From: an uncultured Collinsella sp.
Lineage (GTDB): Bacteria > Actinomycetota > Coriobacteriia > Coriobacteriales > Coriobacteriaceae
Assembly (NCBI GenBank): GCA_958423535.1
Contig: CATZRJ010000031.1
Location: forward strand, 1 to 22,961
Reading direction: 5' to 3'
DNA length: 22,961 nucleotides
Both the position numbers and the translations under genes were made by a program. Positions 22,893 to 22,961 of the stretch are shown in pieces. Position 1 is the first letter of the stretch. Every line of letters starts with the position of its first letter. The notes under the pieces were generated by a model that saw nothing but the letters and a program-made list of their open reading frames with translations, was not told where the DNA came from and searched no databases.

Positions 22893-22961
22893 GTGCTCCG
22901 CGTCTCCCCGCTAAAGTGTTTGCTGGGCAAACGCAAAGCCTGCGTCAAACCCTCGTGTGCT

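Overview
The window looks like a chromosomal segment of a high-GC Gram-positive gut anaerobe, most likely a Coriobacteriia member such as Collinsella. This is inferred from GC-rich codon use, strong Shine-Dalgarno sites, ATGA/TTGA start-stop overlaps, a pel-type operon with no outer-membrane genes, and a LacI/PTS/GH32 sucrose locus. No species can be assigned from sequence alone.

Region 1 (about 1-5800) is accessory DNA, visibly AT-richer than the rest. It opens with the 3' end of an IS3-family element that has cut a small zinc-ribbon gene. Next, on the minus strand, comes a tightly coupled pair: an AAA+ ATPase with a C-terminal helix-turn-helix, and a cytosolic subtilisin-like (S8) protease with an intact Asp/His/Ser triad. 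Divergent from the pair are two very small, strongly basic ORFs (42 and 36 aa, no acidic residues), each with a strong ribosome binding site, followed by three hairpins and a small membrane-anchored protein. AAA+/S8 pairs are thought to act in anti-phage defence. The divergent micro-ORFs are the most promising undescribed part of the window. A roughly 650-base intergenic stretch with a four-copy degenerate repeat follows.

Region 2 (5851-16943) is one plus-strand operon for a Pel-like exopolysaccharide: PelD-like c-di-GMP receptor (fused to an N-terminal SDR-like domain), PelE-like, PelA-like DUF2194 deacetylase, PelF glycosyltransferase, PelG transporter, then CotH lipoprotein, VTC-domain protein and DUF4956 membrane protein. 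Most junctions overlap or are a few bases apart. The cotH reading frame is broken by a single in-frame TAG, with all downstream CotH motifs retained. PelD keeps an RxxD inhibitory-site motif just before a degenerate GGDEF, so synthesis is probably controlled by c-di-GMP.

Region 3 (17182-21392) is a sucrose-use locus: LacI-family regulator, sucrose PTS EIIBC and GH32 sucrose-6-phosphate hydrolase. Matching 14-bp operators lie at the regulator start and, twice, before the PTS gene. Sucrose would enter as sucrose-6-phosphate and be split to glucose-6-phosphate and fructose. A strong Rho-independent terminator follows.

Region 4 (21488-22961) holds a divergent Cys/Met-metabolism PLP-enzyme-like protein (plus strand) and a small ModE/LysR-type winged-helix protein (minus strand).
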